Assembly: GCA_030549775.1 (NCBI GenBank)
Contig: CM060175.1
Coordinates: 5,704,564-5,768,563, forward strand
Length of the DNA stretch: 64,000 nt
Direction: 5' to 3'
Origin: Tamarix chinensis
Taxonomy: Eukaryota; Streptophyta; Magnoliopsida; Caryophyllales; Tamaricaceae
Shown piece by piece: positions 9,781 to 22,000 of this stretch. The position numbers were made by a program, and so were the translations under genes. Under the pieces are notes generated by a model. It was not told the origin of the DNA. It searched no databases and saw nothing but the letters and a program-made list of their open reading frames with translations. The stretch's first letter is position 1. Every line of letters starts with the position of its first letter.

Positions 9781-12033
9781 TTCAACCTTTAACTCTAAAA
9801 GTACACTAAAGTTTTTTAGGATTATTTTAGTCATATTCTAATTAATTATCTCTAAAAATGAAATTATTAAAAAGTTAACCCTACTTTAGGTAATTAGGGT
9901 GTTATTAACCAAGAATAGTTTGAAGGTCACGATGAACGTGAAGAAATTTCTTAAGCTTTCAAAACTTTAACTAAAATTAAGACTTCTAAAACTTTATTAA
10001 TACCAAACATAATATATACCAACATTGGTATAAAAAAAATAAAAGGATCACCATAGTATGATTAGATCTTAGATCCAAGCCTAAAATTATCCAAACACCA
10101 AAATCATTCTTAAAGCTCTGAAACCTTAATTTTACTAGAAACCATATCAAATGAACTCAAAATTAAACAAGATATATATAAAAGTTTATCTATATCAACC
10201 AATATAAACATGGCATAATCAATTTAATAAACACACGCAAAGAATTAAAAACCCCTAAATCAACCTAAACCTTATATATATAAAATAAGCCATGCTTAAG
10301 ATCATCTAAGTACAACATGATATATATAAAAGTCACTTTAAAAATTACCAAGAATATCATGGCATCATCAATTTCACAAAAAAAAAATAAAGGACCAAAA
10401 AACCTAATATGGATGGAAACTCAAATAAAAAATATGACATAACTCATCAATTTTCACAAAATTACAACATGCTTATATGAAATAATGAGATCTTACTAAA
10501 ACCTAACCATTTAATTATAAAAATAAATCAATATTAGAGGGAAAATCATTCTTCCATCAATCCTTAAAAACCTAGAATAACCCATGAAAAGATTAGATAA
10601 ATTGACAAATATAAACAAAATAAAAGTTTAAAGAATTAAGAGAGAATGAACAGGAGAACTTGTATTCAAATTTTGGAACGAAAACCAAGCTCATCCATGG
10701 AAAAAAATGGAATATAATCCATGAAAATGGGGATGAGAAAAGAGAAGATAAATCCATGAAAGAGAGAAGAGAAGAAGAAAAGAAGAGAAGAAAAATGATG
10801 AACTTGTGGTGGTGGTGGTGAAAAGTGTCGGTTATGATGACCATGGAGGGAGGGTAGATGTGCTTGTCAAGGAGGAAGAAGATAGAAGATGAAGGTGGAA
10901 GAAGTTGAGTTAGAAGGGTAATATCAACTGGGGTGTAAGATAGATATTTTAGTTTACTTAACAAAGTGTAAAAGGGGGAAAACAAGTAAATGTGCAAGTT
11001 AGATATTTGTGGAAAAAATATAAAGGGATAAGGGGGGGAATTTTTTCCAACATGAGAAGAAAAAGTAGAAGGAAAACTTGGGGGAGAAGAGAGGATAAAT
11101 AATTTAAAAGAATAAATAAATAAAAGATGAAAGATGTAAGGGTTGGAAGTATTCTTACACCTTCCTAACTTGTGATAATTGTCTAAAAATGAAAGGAAAT
11201 GGTGATGACACATGGGGGGGGGAGAAGAATAATTGGCCCCAAACAAGCCATCACACAAATAAATGAAAGGTGGATACAAGAGGATAAATTATTGGAGGAT
11301 AAAGAAAGAAAGAAAGAAATAAAGAGAGAAAGAAAGAAAGAAAAACAACTAAGGTTCATATAGTAATTTTGTTGAAGAATTCAAAGTCCATTTGGCTACT
11401 TCATGGAGGGTGAAGGCACGAATTTCAAATGAAAAAAAAAGGAATGAATTTTAACGATCCTAATCAATAATGAAATATGGGTTTAATCCTCCCAAGATTT
11501 GATAAATATTAGAAGAAGAAAAGTCGCATTTAATTACTTATTATGCCAAAAAACTATCTAATTAAATCCAAAAATTATAAAAATAATTATAAAATTATTG
11601 AATTATTTTAAGTCTAATTACTCTAAATTATATTGATCCCAAAATTTTAATAAATATTAGATAGCTAAAAGGGTCATTTTGGGACTTAAAACACATTTAA
11701 GGCACACTAATACGATAAAGAGTGCCTTTTTAACAACAACTTAGTTTAGAATTTTGAAGAAGCCTAGTACAGTTAGAAAAATGCAAGGATTTAAAAAATA
11801 TTAAAGAATTATAATGATATGGAATAATCTTAATAGCCAAAAGTGGCTCAGAAGATCTCATAGAGATGAATTTGTAAAGATAAGTTAAGAAATGGACACA
11901 AAATGTTTCAAAAATAAAACTAGGGTTTCCAATTTGATAAAGGATGTAATAAAATATTGAAGAATCATAAAATATTATTTTTAAGTGAAGAATATATTGT
12001 ACAAGCTAGGGTTTTGAGAAATGGGGTATTATA
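9781..12033 (-). repeat. LTR-like block, minus strand, broken by A5
   Basis: On the minus strand this block starts at 12033 with TATAATACCCCATTTCTC, a decayed form of the TGTAATACCCC LTR start. It holds a pyrimidine-rich low-complexity region (10600-11280, minus strand) like that of other long LTRs here. A5 begins exactly at its left edge, so I infer that A5 inserted into it and the rest lies outside the window. The Ser/Pro/Phe-rich open frame at 10593-11279 is a by-product of the low-complexity tract. Confidence 0.5.
11301..11345. repeat. (AAAG)n microsatellite
   Basis: An imperfect GAAA/AAAG repeat, interrupted by AAATAAAGAGAG. Confidence 0.9.
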
Positions 12034-12149
12034 GGTTTCCTATTCATAGTGTATCTAAATAAATTAAATTGAGTGATCACCAAAGTATGAAATTTAATAC
12101 GGTTGCATTCTTAGGTTTTCTTGTGACATGAATAATGTGTGTTAGCCCT

Positions 12150-12530
12150 AAGTGTTGTGCATGCCTTTAACTATTGATATGTATTGTTAAATTACTCACT
12201 ACATGATTCTTGATCATCATTTTTATATGTGTTGCTCATTTCCACGAGCAGACAACACATTTGTTGATGTGCAAGTTTCTAATATCTACTTTGATGAGTT
12301 TTATGCACTTCCTGTGGAGGAGTGACTTATTTGTATGTGTTGGGTGCAAGGTTTGGGTTATATGGTAGTTAGCATTTTTTTTCCAGATACCTTATGAACT
12401 CATAGTTCCATAAGACTCCATTTTATTGTATTTTGACTATTTCCAACTCTTTTATGTTTTATGAAATCTCTTTTATTCTCTTGTTATCTTGTTTAATGTT
12501 TGTAATATTTTCCTTATTCTAGATACGAAA
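12150..12530 (+). repeat. 3' fragment of a family A LTR
   Basis: This shares order and wording with the last part of LTR A2 (43600-43900): a TTGCTCATTTCCACGAGCAG hairpin at 12232-12251, GTGGAGGAGTGACTTATT, GGTTTGGGTTATATGGTAGT, and CATAGTTCCATAAGACTCC. The normal LTR end is missing, so it is a truncated copy. Confidence 0.65.
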
Positions 12531-13185
12531 CAATAAATTGGAATTAAATTTAATATAATGGTAATATCTAATTATTTTATGATTAGCTTACGTAAAAATA
12601 AACAATTTTATGTAGCAAATTTTAGAGGATTATAATATCCTCTAATTTTAGGTATGGATAAGGTTAAGGGATCTCCAAATCTGTACCCAACTCTACATCG
12701 ATATATGTATCTACATTCATTTATCTAATATAAAATTATTATTTTTTCTTTTATTTATATACCTATGAATATATTTCCTCATGTTAAAAGAGGAATAACC
12801 TATCTAAGATTTACCTTATTCAAATGGGTAATTCAAATGTATAATGGATTTATCCGTTAGGTTGTGGATTTTTCCATCGATATTGATATCGATGTGGTGA
12901 TGGATACTCGTTCAAATATGGGTACACATTCAGGCATACAATTCTCATCGAGTTTGAATATTGAGGTCTCCACCTAAAAAATTTCCCCTTTAGATGCCTA
13001 ATTGTGAAACACATGATCCCATGTGCTACGGAGGTATATACCACGATTTACCATATCCACAATGTCCTACCAATGGATCGATGGAGGCCCTAAGGGTAAA
13101 GGATTCACCTTTTGGGATAATCCACTCATGAAGTGACACATTCACATCCCACAATTTCTAGCAAGTCTTCTCTTTTGAGGGGAAA
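12531..13185. other. Unassigned intergenic sequence
   Basis: About 650 bp with no gene. It includes GGTATGGATAAGG and several ATGGATTTATCCGT-like stretches, which may belong to a decayed non-autonomous DNA transposon, but no terminal repeats or target duplication were found. Confidence 0.4.
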
Positions 13186-13697
13186 AAACCTGTAAAACCT
13201 CATTTTTAGAAACATTAATTATAAATTAATAATAGTGTGATTAGTTATAATTATTGTTTTAGGAGATTTAGTGTTAAACATGTTATTATTATTTGTATTA
13301 TTACGATGGTTTAGATATAAAAATAATCAAGTTAAAAAGTTGATAGAAATTGAAATGTTAATTTTAATCCTAGTTTATATCCGTAAAGCTTATCCTAGAT
13401 TATTTTACTAATAACCTTGAACCGTAACACGAAATAAATCCCAATAATGTATTCCTAATTATGTTATCTTTTTCATTTTATTTAAACCTAGCCTCAATCG
13501 GATTATTTATTTTTTCAAATTATTTTTCTACCCGATATCCTAATCTACCCGAACTAAATCTAAAATAAAAATATAAAATACATTTTCCCACCCTCTCTCC
13601 CTCCCTCGCAACCCTCTGCCATTTATAGTCCTTTCCCCCTAAACATTTTTCCTGTCTCCCTCAATTTCTTACCTCACTCAACCCAGAATTCTACATT

Positions 13698-13705
13698 TAT
13701 AAATA
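13698..13705 (+). promoter_or_regulatory. LTR TATA box (A1)
   Basis: TATAAATA in a C-rich context about 500 bp into the LTR. Similar boxes lie in the C and B2 LTRs, so this is probably the pol II start region of the element. Confidence 0.55.
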
Positions 13706-13793
13706 CGTATACACGCTACACTCACGCACACTCCAACCCAGCTCCCTATTCCTTCAGTAGCTCCCCAAGCCAAATCTAGCCCTCCTGCACGAT

Positions 13794-13812
13794 ACACACA
13801 CACACACACACA
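13794..13812. repeat. (AC)n microsatellite
   Basis: A short CA repeat inside LTR A1. Confidence 0.9.
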
Positions 13813-16334
13813 TATACTACCCTCCAACCAATTTTACCAGCTCCCTCACCGTCACTCAAACAACCCTCCACTTCCCATCCCACTCCCCTCTCTCTTTTTT
13901 TTGTTCAATTTTTTCCACCAAATAGCCCCCTATATAACCACCCTGTAGCGCATAGCCCTCGACCTCACATAACCCCCTACTCCCCTTCTCCCTACCTCCC
14001 TTACCAACCATTCCAGCCACCGCAGCACCCAAACAACCCCTTCCCCTTATGTTTCTTTTTGGCACCCCTCACCAACCAACCCTCCACCACTTCGTAGCCA
14101 CCGAACCCAGCCCACCATTCTCCTCCTCTTGCATCGCCCAGCCTCTGCACCACCACCACCAAGCCTAGCCACCACCGATTGTGCAAGCCCAGTAGCACCA
14201 CCTTCCTAGCCGCAACTCTAGCACCAAGCTTCCCAGGCCCTACCTTTAGCCCTTGCGCAACCAACCATCATCACCCTGCAGTGCAAGCCTCAACCATCAC
14301 CTAACACTACCCCAATAGCCAACCAGTCCACCACATCCTCCGCCAAACCGCCCCAGCCTCCCTCCTCTTCCATTGGAACCACCACCACCTAGCAGCCATC
14401 ACAGCACCCCCATCACCACCACACTAGCACTGTAACACCAACTGCAACCATCGCCTAGCTGAACCAACACCCCACTATCGCAGCCCTACTACTTCCTACA
14501 GCCACAACCAGCCACCCATTGCCGCCCTCTCCTCCCTTTGCCTCACTCAACTAACCCTCTCGCCCAACAACCCCCTTTATTTTTCCCTCGTGCAAGCTCA
14601 TGTTGTATGTGCAGCATGAGTGAATTATTTTACAGTATGAATATTTGGTACCCATATTAAAGGTAAGGGTATTTTGGTAATTTTATAAAAATAAATATTT
14701 TTATATTATAATTATTATTTTATCTGATCGATATTAATTCGATAATTGTGGTATTATTTTTAGGTACGAAAGGTTGATTAGTGGGATCCAATAACTTTAG
14801 TAGGATACCGCTATTTTTACATTTTTATTGGAATTTAGGTAACTGTTATACCCTAATAAAAATGATTAATATTGCATGATAGCGCATTGGAATTTTTGGT
14901 GTATGAAATATATAAAGTATGGTTTATTTCGATATAATTATGTGTTAATTATTATTATTATTATGAAAAAATGATAAAACGAGCATGTTATCTGATGTAA
15001 AAAATTCGGGTACAAAAGTATGATTAAAATGATTCCAATGATGGAAAAATATTTTGTATGATAATTATATATAAGATAATAGATAGAGTATGCTTAGATA
15101 AATTTGTGGAATAATTATCATGGATGTATGCCCTAGGTGAAATTTAGTCATTTTTTAGTATTATAATATTTATTCTGAAAATCATGTCTGACATGTATTA
15201 TCTGTTGTTGATTATACAATCATATATTTTTTACATTTTAAAAATGTGTGATAGGGTTTTGTATGCAGAAACATGTGTAAGGGCAAAATAGTCTTTTGAC
15301 ATGGTTGATAATTTAAACTGCATAATAAATAATTAAATTATTTTATTTTAGCCTTTTCATGACTAATTAATAAATAAAATGGATTTAGTATTTAAATAGA
15401 TGATAATCTAATAATTATTGATCTTAGAGGCATTTTGGTCATTTTGACCTAATATACCCAAATATGAATAATTAGACATAGCATGGCTTTAGACTTTTAA
15501 TAGGTTAACCTTAGTATTGACTTTGACCTTATTTTAGACCATTAACCCTAAGGTTGACTTGAATAATTAAAAATAAAGGAAAAATGGATACATATGGAAA
15601 TGAGAATAATTGTGCAATATGTATTATCTGTGATCACCTTATAAAAATAATAATACATAAAGTAGAAGACCTCGAGTTGGGGAATAGTTTCTCTCTAGGG
15701 GTAACTACCCTAAAGATGACTGACGAGATAGGAGTTCTCGATTTGTTTGGGAATGGTTTCATGCTGTTTTATCATATTAATTTGGTATAAATGGTTGCTC
15801 AGTACCGTCATACTAAAGGATTCATTTTTGTAGACCCCTACCTATTCAATGGGTAGTGGACTTTGCAGGTCAGCTTCCAAGTTCAGTTGAAAGTTGTCAG
15901 TCGATTTGAGAGTGTAGAAATATCCAGTGTTTCTTCTATTATCTAGTCTCCGATTGTGTTTGGACTTTCATGTCCTCATAAAATTTCTCTCTTGAGTTTT
16001 GGTAGACTACTAATGTTGCTTTTAACTAGCACTATACTATCTATTTTTTTTAGTATTCTGACTTTTGTAATTATGTTATTTAAGTAAAGTAATATTTTAG
16101 TCTTAGCGCTTAGTATAATAATGATAGAGGATGCCAAGTTTATACTGAGTGTGATAGTAATACCCATTAATTCTATAATTAACGCTTTTGCAAAATAAAA
16201 ATTTTTAGTAGTAAAAATAGAGGTGTTACAAAACCTATTAATTGTTTCATTTTTTCTCAATTTCCCATCCATCAAAATCACGAAGTTACTTTTATCTCAA
16301 AACTATTTCTACATTCCATTTTTTTTGTCACTTT

Positions 16335-16338
<4 letters not shown>

Positions 16339-16371
<33 letters not shown>
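16339..16371. repeat. Poly(A) tract of 33 bases
   Basis: An uninterrupted A run just 3' of solo LTR A1. No retroposon body could be identified in front of it. Confidence 0.9.
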
Positions 16372-16373
<2 letters not shown>

Positions 16374-16899
16374 CTATACATCTATACTACTTCATTACTA
16401 TTATAAACATTGATTACAATGTACTAATAATGTATACACATTCATACAGAGTTGTTAGAATTGGGATTTTATCAATGATCAATGTGGGTCATCATAATCA
16501 AGTTGTAGATTTTAAGATTTTACAAATACCATAAAAATATGACCCTAATATATTTATAAGCCATAAAATCTTATTATTAAAGGTTAAAACACAATCAAAT
16601 AAACTTGATTTTAATTTATTTCACTCACTAATTTAGAAGCAGTAACTAAAAAACAATATAATTATTGCATAATTTCTAAAATAGATCTGGATCAAGGTAC
16701 TCCTGTCCTGACGTAGACATACTAATACGGATAATTTATTTTATTTATTCTCCTCTATTATCTAGTGGCTCCCGCTTTATTATAAAATCATAAAATAAAT
16801 TATTTTTAACTTGGTCCATTAAAAAATTATACCAAAATATTTTTTTCTATAAATAGAAGCTAATATCGTTATACTTTTAATATACAAAATTTGATATAT
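16372..16899. other. AT-rich intergenic DNA
   Basis: No gene, RNA or element boundary seen. Confidence 0.6.
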
Positions 16900-17170
16900 A
16901 GAAGACCCTTATAAATTTATTATACTCACTTCATGTTCACTAATATCGAACATGTTCTAAGCTTTTACTCAACCTATATTAAATATTCACTCAATCTACA
17001 TTAACCTTTTGTTGAACTCAACCTATATTAGAAATTTGTTGATCCTATATCAAGTTTTTGTTAAACCCATGCTCAAATAAGTTTTTGCTGATTTTATATT
17101 AATTTTTTGCTAAAATTATATGAAGTTTTTTCTAAATTTATATAAAATATTTGTTGAGTCTATATAAAGT
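16900..17170. repeat. Degenerate tandem repeat, AACCTATATTAAATTTTTGTTG type
   Basis: Imperfect units of about 30-40 bp recur, each with a CCTATATTAA-like core followed by TTTTTGTTGA. The pattern resumes at 17640-17700 beyond a less AT-rich island. Confidence 0.6.
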
Positions 17171-17450
17171 TTTTTGATGAATATATTTTTATTTGGGTTC
17201 ATTCCATTTGGTTTTTGTTTGATATTTGAGGAAGACCCGAAATCAAGATTGCAAGAAACTCTTTCACCCCACCCCATGCAAAAACCGTTGCAACAGGTAG
17301 AAGACGAAACTAAAAATACAGAAGGGATAAAAAAAAAAGTTAAAAAAAGAGGGGCCAAATTTCCAGCCTTAGCAAAGTACCAAAGCCCCGGAAAGCACAC
17401 AGAACTCGCCTCCAAGCAGAGACCTGCCTAAGGAATAAGGATCAGCTCCA
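17171..17450. other. Less AT-rich island, unassigned
   Basis: An island of roughly 40-45% GC within very AT-rich repeats. A plus-strand frame (17174-17431, 85 residues) runs through it and includes a basic KKKVKKRGAKFPAL stretch; the opposite strand is also open for 99 residues. No family was recognised, no splice or poly(A) context stands out, and neither frame is supported as a gene. It could be a captured gene fragment. Confidence 0.3.
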
Positions 17451-17639
17451 AACACGACTCCTTTTGCCACCCCACTACACAATTATAGAGGATATTCAAA
17501 CAAGTAAACAAAGAGGTTAATATTTAACAATAATCAAATCTTGAGAAGAACCAAATTTGCATCTCATAGGGGAAAAAAATGAGAGAAAAAAAAAGAATAG
17601 AAGAAGTATCTTTATTACAGAAATTTTCTGAATATACTC

Positions 17640-18010
17640 CTAATATATATTGAACCTATATTAAATTTTTATTAAATCTATAATAAACTAATTATTTTAA
17701 GGTTGTATATGTTCAACATCTTATAAACATTTGTTTTCACTTAAGGGTATTTAATTTTTTTAGTTTAGGTTCATCGTTTAAAACAATTAAGTTTAATTAG
17801 TTATTATTTTAGGTTCAACGGACACAACGTTCATCATATATTTATTTAGGTTTAGAAATTGATTCTTAAATGTTCAACGGACCATTATTTACTATATTAT
17901 TTTTGGTTCAACTGATAATTAGTATAGGTTCAATAATTAATTCTTAATGTTTAGCAAGTTATTATCTAAGGTTTAGTGGATAGATGTTCATCAAATTATT
18001 TTAGATTCAA
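17640..18010. repeat. Degenerate repeat, GGTTCAAC(G/T)GA type
   Basis: AGGTTCAACGGACA, ATGTTCAACGGACC, TGGTTCAACTGATA, AGGTTCAATAATTA and related pieces recur at about 35-70 bp spacing, interspersed with TATTAT. It looks like a decayed tandem array. Confidence 0.55.
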
Positions 18011-18099
18011 TAATTAATTATTATATGAAATAAATTTAATCATTATATGTAATTAACTTATTCGTTATATATTATAAACTTGTAATCATATATCTAAAC

Positions 18100-18485
18100 A
18101 ATGAACACATATTCATAGTAAGAGTTATACAATTACAAAAAAAATAAAAAATAAATAACTATGTATTTATAAATAAGAATTATAAAAAACATCTTACATT
18201 CATCATACTTGTTAAATATGTTTAAACTAAAAAAGTTTATAAAAATAACCCCATATTTAAAAATAAAACATTATGAAATTACAAAAATAATCTTATATCT
18301 ATAAATAAGATTTATATATTATAAAATTGACCCTAATTTTGTATGGAAGTATTTTAAATTATAAAAATAACCATATTTTTATATGTACATATTATGAATT
18401 ATAAAAATAAATCCATATACATAAATAAACTTTATAAAATTATAAAAAATAATCCTGTATGACTAAATAAAATTTATAAACATTG
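18100..18485. repeat. Degenerate ~55-bp tandem array (TTATAAAAATAACC units)
   Basis: At least six imperfect units, each with AAATTATAAAAATAA followed by a CCATAT-like segment and ATAAATAAAATTTATAA. Confidence 0.65.
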
Positions 18486-19098
18486 AATTGTTGAATCACA
18501 TGCATATAGAAAAAGTTAACATATTGACTACACATAAAAGAAAGCTAACAACTTTGCAAACTAAATATACTACATAATTATGATCTAATGAATAAAAATT
18601 CATAAAAAAATTATAAAATTTAATACATTTATTTTACTTTATATATAAAATATTAACTATTTTGCAAGTACTATTTTTTTATTTAACAATCAACATCATT
18701 GTCATATTATTATCTCTCTCAAGCTTCATTAAACGTAGAATTATAATATTCCATCTAAAGTCATAAAATTCTAATCTAAAATTTCACCTACCAAGAATCC
18801 GATATAGTTTGACAAATTTTGTACCGCAGAATTATAAAATCATAATAAACAGTTTGGCAACTATAATTACATGCAATTATAATCTACACCATCTAATTTT
18901 TATCTATTAAAAACCCATCACCGCTCCCAATCATAGCTTTCCATGATTATTACAGACTACAACAGCAGTACTACAGCAAAAACCAAGCTAGACCATGTGA
19001 AGAAAATCACACAACAATTCGATTAAACAATTCCCAGACAGCCAAGCAATATTCCAAATAGAATTACTCCGGTCTCCAAACTGCAAAAGTCAACTTTT
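18486..19098. other. 3' flank of LFR
   Basis: AT-rich distally and more mixed in composition from about 18720. The LFR 3' untranslated region must lie here on the minus strand. I see no perfect AATAAA signal on that strand near the stop codon and cannot place the cleavage site. Confidence 0.5.
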
Positions 19099-22000
19099 TC
19101 AACACATACCCCATATTCCACGAGTCGTTCCAGCTTTATTATCCGTTCGAGGTGTCAGCTCACAGAGTATCCTCGCAAATGTGTCAGACTGTTTGCTATC
19201 TGAAAATAGTATCTCAGCAAAAGCATTCTCGTAGGCTAGAAGGGGGACTCTATTCTGTGGCTCTGAAACTAGGCTTTCCAATATCATCGCTGCCTTCCTA
19301 CATACTTCCTGCACCTGATGTGGTAACTTGATTACTTTCAATAATCTGTCTATGGCCCTGCACAATCATTAAAAATTCCAGCGTAATTAGCGAGACACCA
19401 TCAATTATGGAGTACTTTATTAATATTATTATTGCAAATAGTAGTTGAGTGGGGTGGAGAGGATTTCCATGGTAATGAGCAAACCCACCATCGTTCGCTG
19501 GCAAGCTTTACCCTGCAGTCCATATTTACTTCCACTAGATTGTAAAGTGCCCCCACCGCTGCTGCTTGTGCATCAGCCGCTGGCAAACTCAGGAGATCAA
19601 CTAATCTCCTATAGATCTGCAGCAAAAATGGATAGCCAATAAAACAGCATGCATCAGGAGTTAGATACATACACATTATACAGATGGCATGTGAAGCAAC
19701 CTGCGGCGCAAAGGGAAGGAGGAACGGTTCGTTGTCGGGATTTATAACCAAACGCCCAAGTAATTCTGCAGCAGCACAGTGCCATGCTCTTGCTGGAGAA
19801 TCCAACATCCCCAAGATAGCTTGAACTGCTTGCTTTTCCCTGAATTAAAAATAGAGTACGCAAATATCTCGTGTTTCAAAGCCTCGGAAATATGATCATT
19901 GAAAAAGAGAAAAAAAAACAGTTTCTTTCCTACTTCATGTTTATGAAGGATGGCTTTGATGAGCTGAATATTCGTAGATCCATCAATGAACCCAGATTAA
20001 CAATCGTCTCAAGAGCATTAGTCACAAGTTCCTCATCCTCTGCAAATATCAGAGGCTAGTCAGCGATAAGGACATACGAAGGTGGCATGCTTTAAATGCA
20101 TTGGGCAAATTCATGATTAACAGCTGAATCGTACTAATCACAGGGTGTTTAATTGGAAAAGCACAAGTACCTTTGGACTGTGCATAATTTATGAAGGGAG
20201 AAAACTGCATACCGTTTTATCTGGAAGAAGCAGTTTCGGCTAAGCTACGACCCAAAAGTACTGTTGTTTCATCGTTAAGTAGATATGTTGCCGCTTGTTG
20301 CAAAAGAAAGACCAAAATGGCTAAGAAACACTGTACTATACAGGTCAAGAATTTATCTATTAGATTCACAGTATGGAACCCTGCAGCTTGCCTCTAAATA
20401 GGACTGTTAGCAATTCGAATCGTGCCAAACTCCCTAGTATTTGAGCTTGGCTCGTTCAATATTTAAGCTTGGCTCGTTGATTAAAAGGGAAGAATCGAGT
20501 TGGCTTGCTATTAAACGAGCCCTAAATATTAGCATTTGAGTTTTACTTACTTATGAACTAAGCTAGCTCACAAATCAACTCTTATAGAACTAAATATTTT
20601 TTATTGAACATGAGATTTCAATAATATGTATCATATTCTTATCTCCTTCATACTTGACTAATTTATGTATTACACCATACATAATTTAAAATTAGTTGTG
20701 GTGAAAAAATAAATAATATATGTAATGTAGTACTTATAAATGAGACTCTAACACACATCTAATTGAGTATCAAATAATCTTTTAAATGAGCTTATAAACG
20801 AGATGACTCGTGAACAAACAAGTCAAATCTACCCTGGGTTGAGACTAACTTATTTAATAAACATGCCTAAGAATAAAATTTGAGCTCCACTTGTTTCACT
20901 AAATGAGCAAGCAGGGTCGAACCTTTTATCTAACCAAATCAAACAGGTTTACGAGTTGACTTAGCTTGTCAACAACCCTAGAGAGCAGCTTTGATCAGCG
21001 CTTAATATTAACTAAAACTATCTTCTTTGGGATTAACCCCATAGCATTCGTAGCACCGCAAACTAAGCTAAATATGGCAGGAGTACACACAAGAAAACAC
21101 AATGTGATATCTACTGAAATAAAATACAAAAAGATTAAAAGAACACAAAGCACCTATCTAATAAATTGTTCAATCAAGGAATCCTGAAAATGGGTAATCA
21201 ATAAATATTGATCGACAGAAAAACAAAAGTTTGGCAACTAAAACCTTAAGAATTTAAGGAACTAATGGCTTATTAAAAAAAGTGTAAAGGCTTCATGGTT
21301 AGCTCCCAGGTAATAAAACCACAACCCCAGTTGCAATTGCGGTCCCGATCGCAATATTACAGTATCAGAGTGTTGCAAATGATTTTTTATACATTTTGGT
21401 GTGATTTTTTTTTCCATAAAAAATATCAACATATATTGTTAAATATCTAAAAATATGAATAAAAATATGGTAAATATTGGAGTATATGGCCAAAATGCAT
21501 TGTATCAACCAATATGCATATGACTTCCATTTCTATAGCGAAATGTCCGATATCTATCGGGGATATTTTGGTGTGTCAAATGACATTTTATTCAATGGGA
21601 GGAAGTAGCAATCAAGTCCTAAAATGCAATGATCAACTTTAACTTGAATCTCACAAGAAAAAAATATAACAAAGCAACCATCACTTGTGATATCCACATC
21701 TGAAACCATGAAACTATTCAATATACAAGTCAGCTCAAACTTAATTACACTTCAAGATGTCAAAATGCAGCCATTGATCAACTAATAACATGAAACATTT
21801 TCTAATCTATATAGCCACAACAGTCAGAAATCAGCCTTTTCAAACCTGAATAGATACTTGCCTATATTCTGATCTTCTATGCACTTAAACACTGTTTCCA
21901 GACAATGACGATGCTGAGCCATAATGACTTCATTATCAGGCATGAACGAGAAATTCCGTAATATATTTGATGCAGCAACTGCACATTGCTGCTTTTCTGC

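Larger units (their letters stand above)
13191..16230 (+). mobile_element. Solo LTR, family A copy A1
   Basis: This 3,040-bp LTR starts TGTAAAACCTCATTTTTAG, ends AAAAATAGAGGTGTTACA, and is flanked by a perfect AAACC duplication (13186-13190, 16231-16235). No internal retrotransposon region is present, so it is a solo LTR left by recombination between two LTRs. Inside are a C/T-rich tract (13580-14590) with a TATAAATA box, and an AT-rich 3' half. Pro/Ala-type open frames within the C-rich tract reflect composition and are not genes. Confidence 0.88.

Noticed and set aside
10593..11279. 228-residue minus-strand frame with hydrophobic and His runs
   Set aside because: Despite its length it lies in an LTR-like pyrimidine-rich tract with microsatellites; no signal, domain or splice context supports a gene.
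13856..14264. Two Gly-rich minus-strand frames
   Set aside because: Complement of the C-rich tract of solo LTR A1.
21824..21861. LFR exon 4 extending to the GT donor in TTCAGGTTTGA
   Set aside because: Joining there to exon 5 gives a stop codon and breaks similarity to LFR; the GC donor keeps the frame and the conserved Glu-Asp-Glu-Glu sequence.
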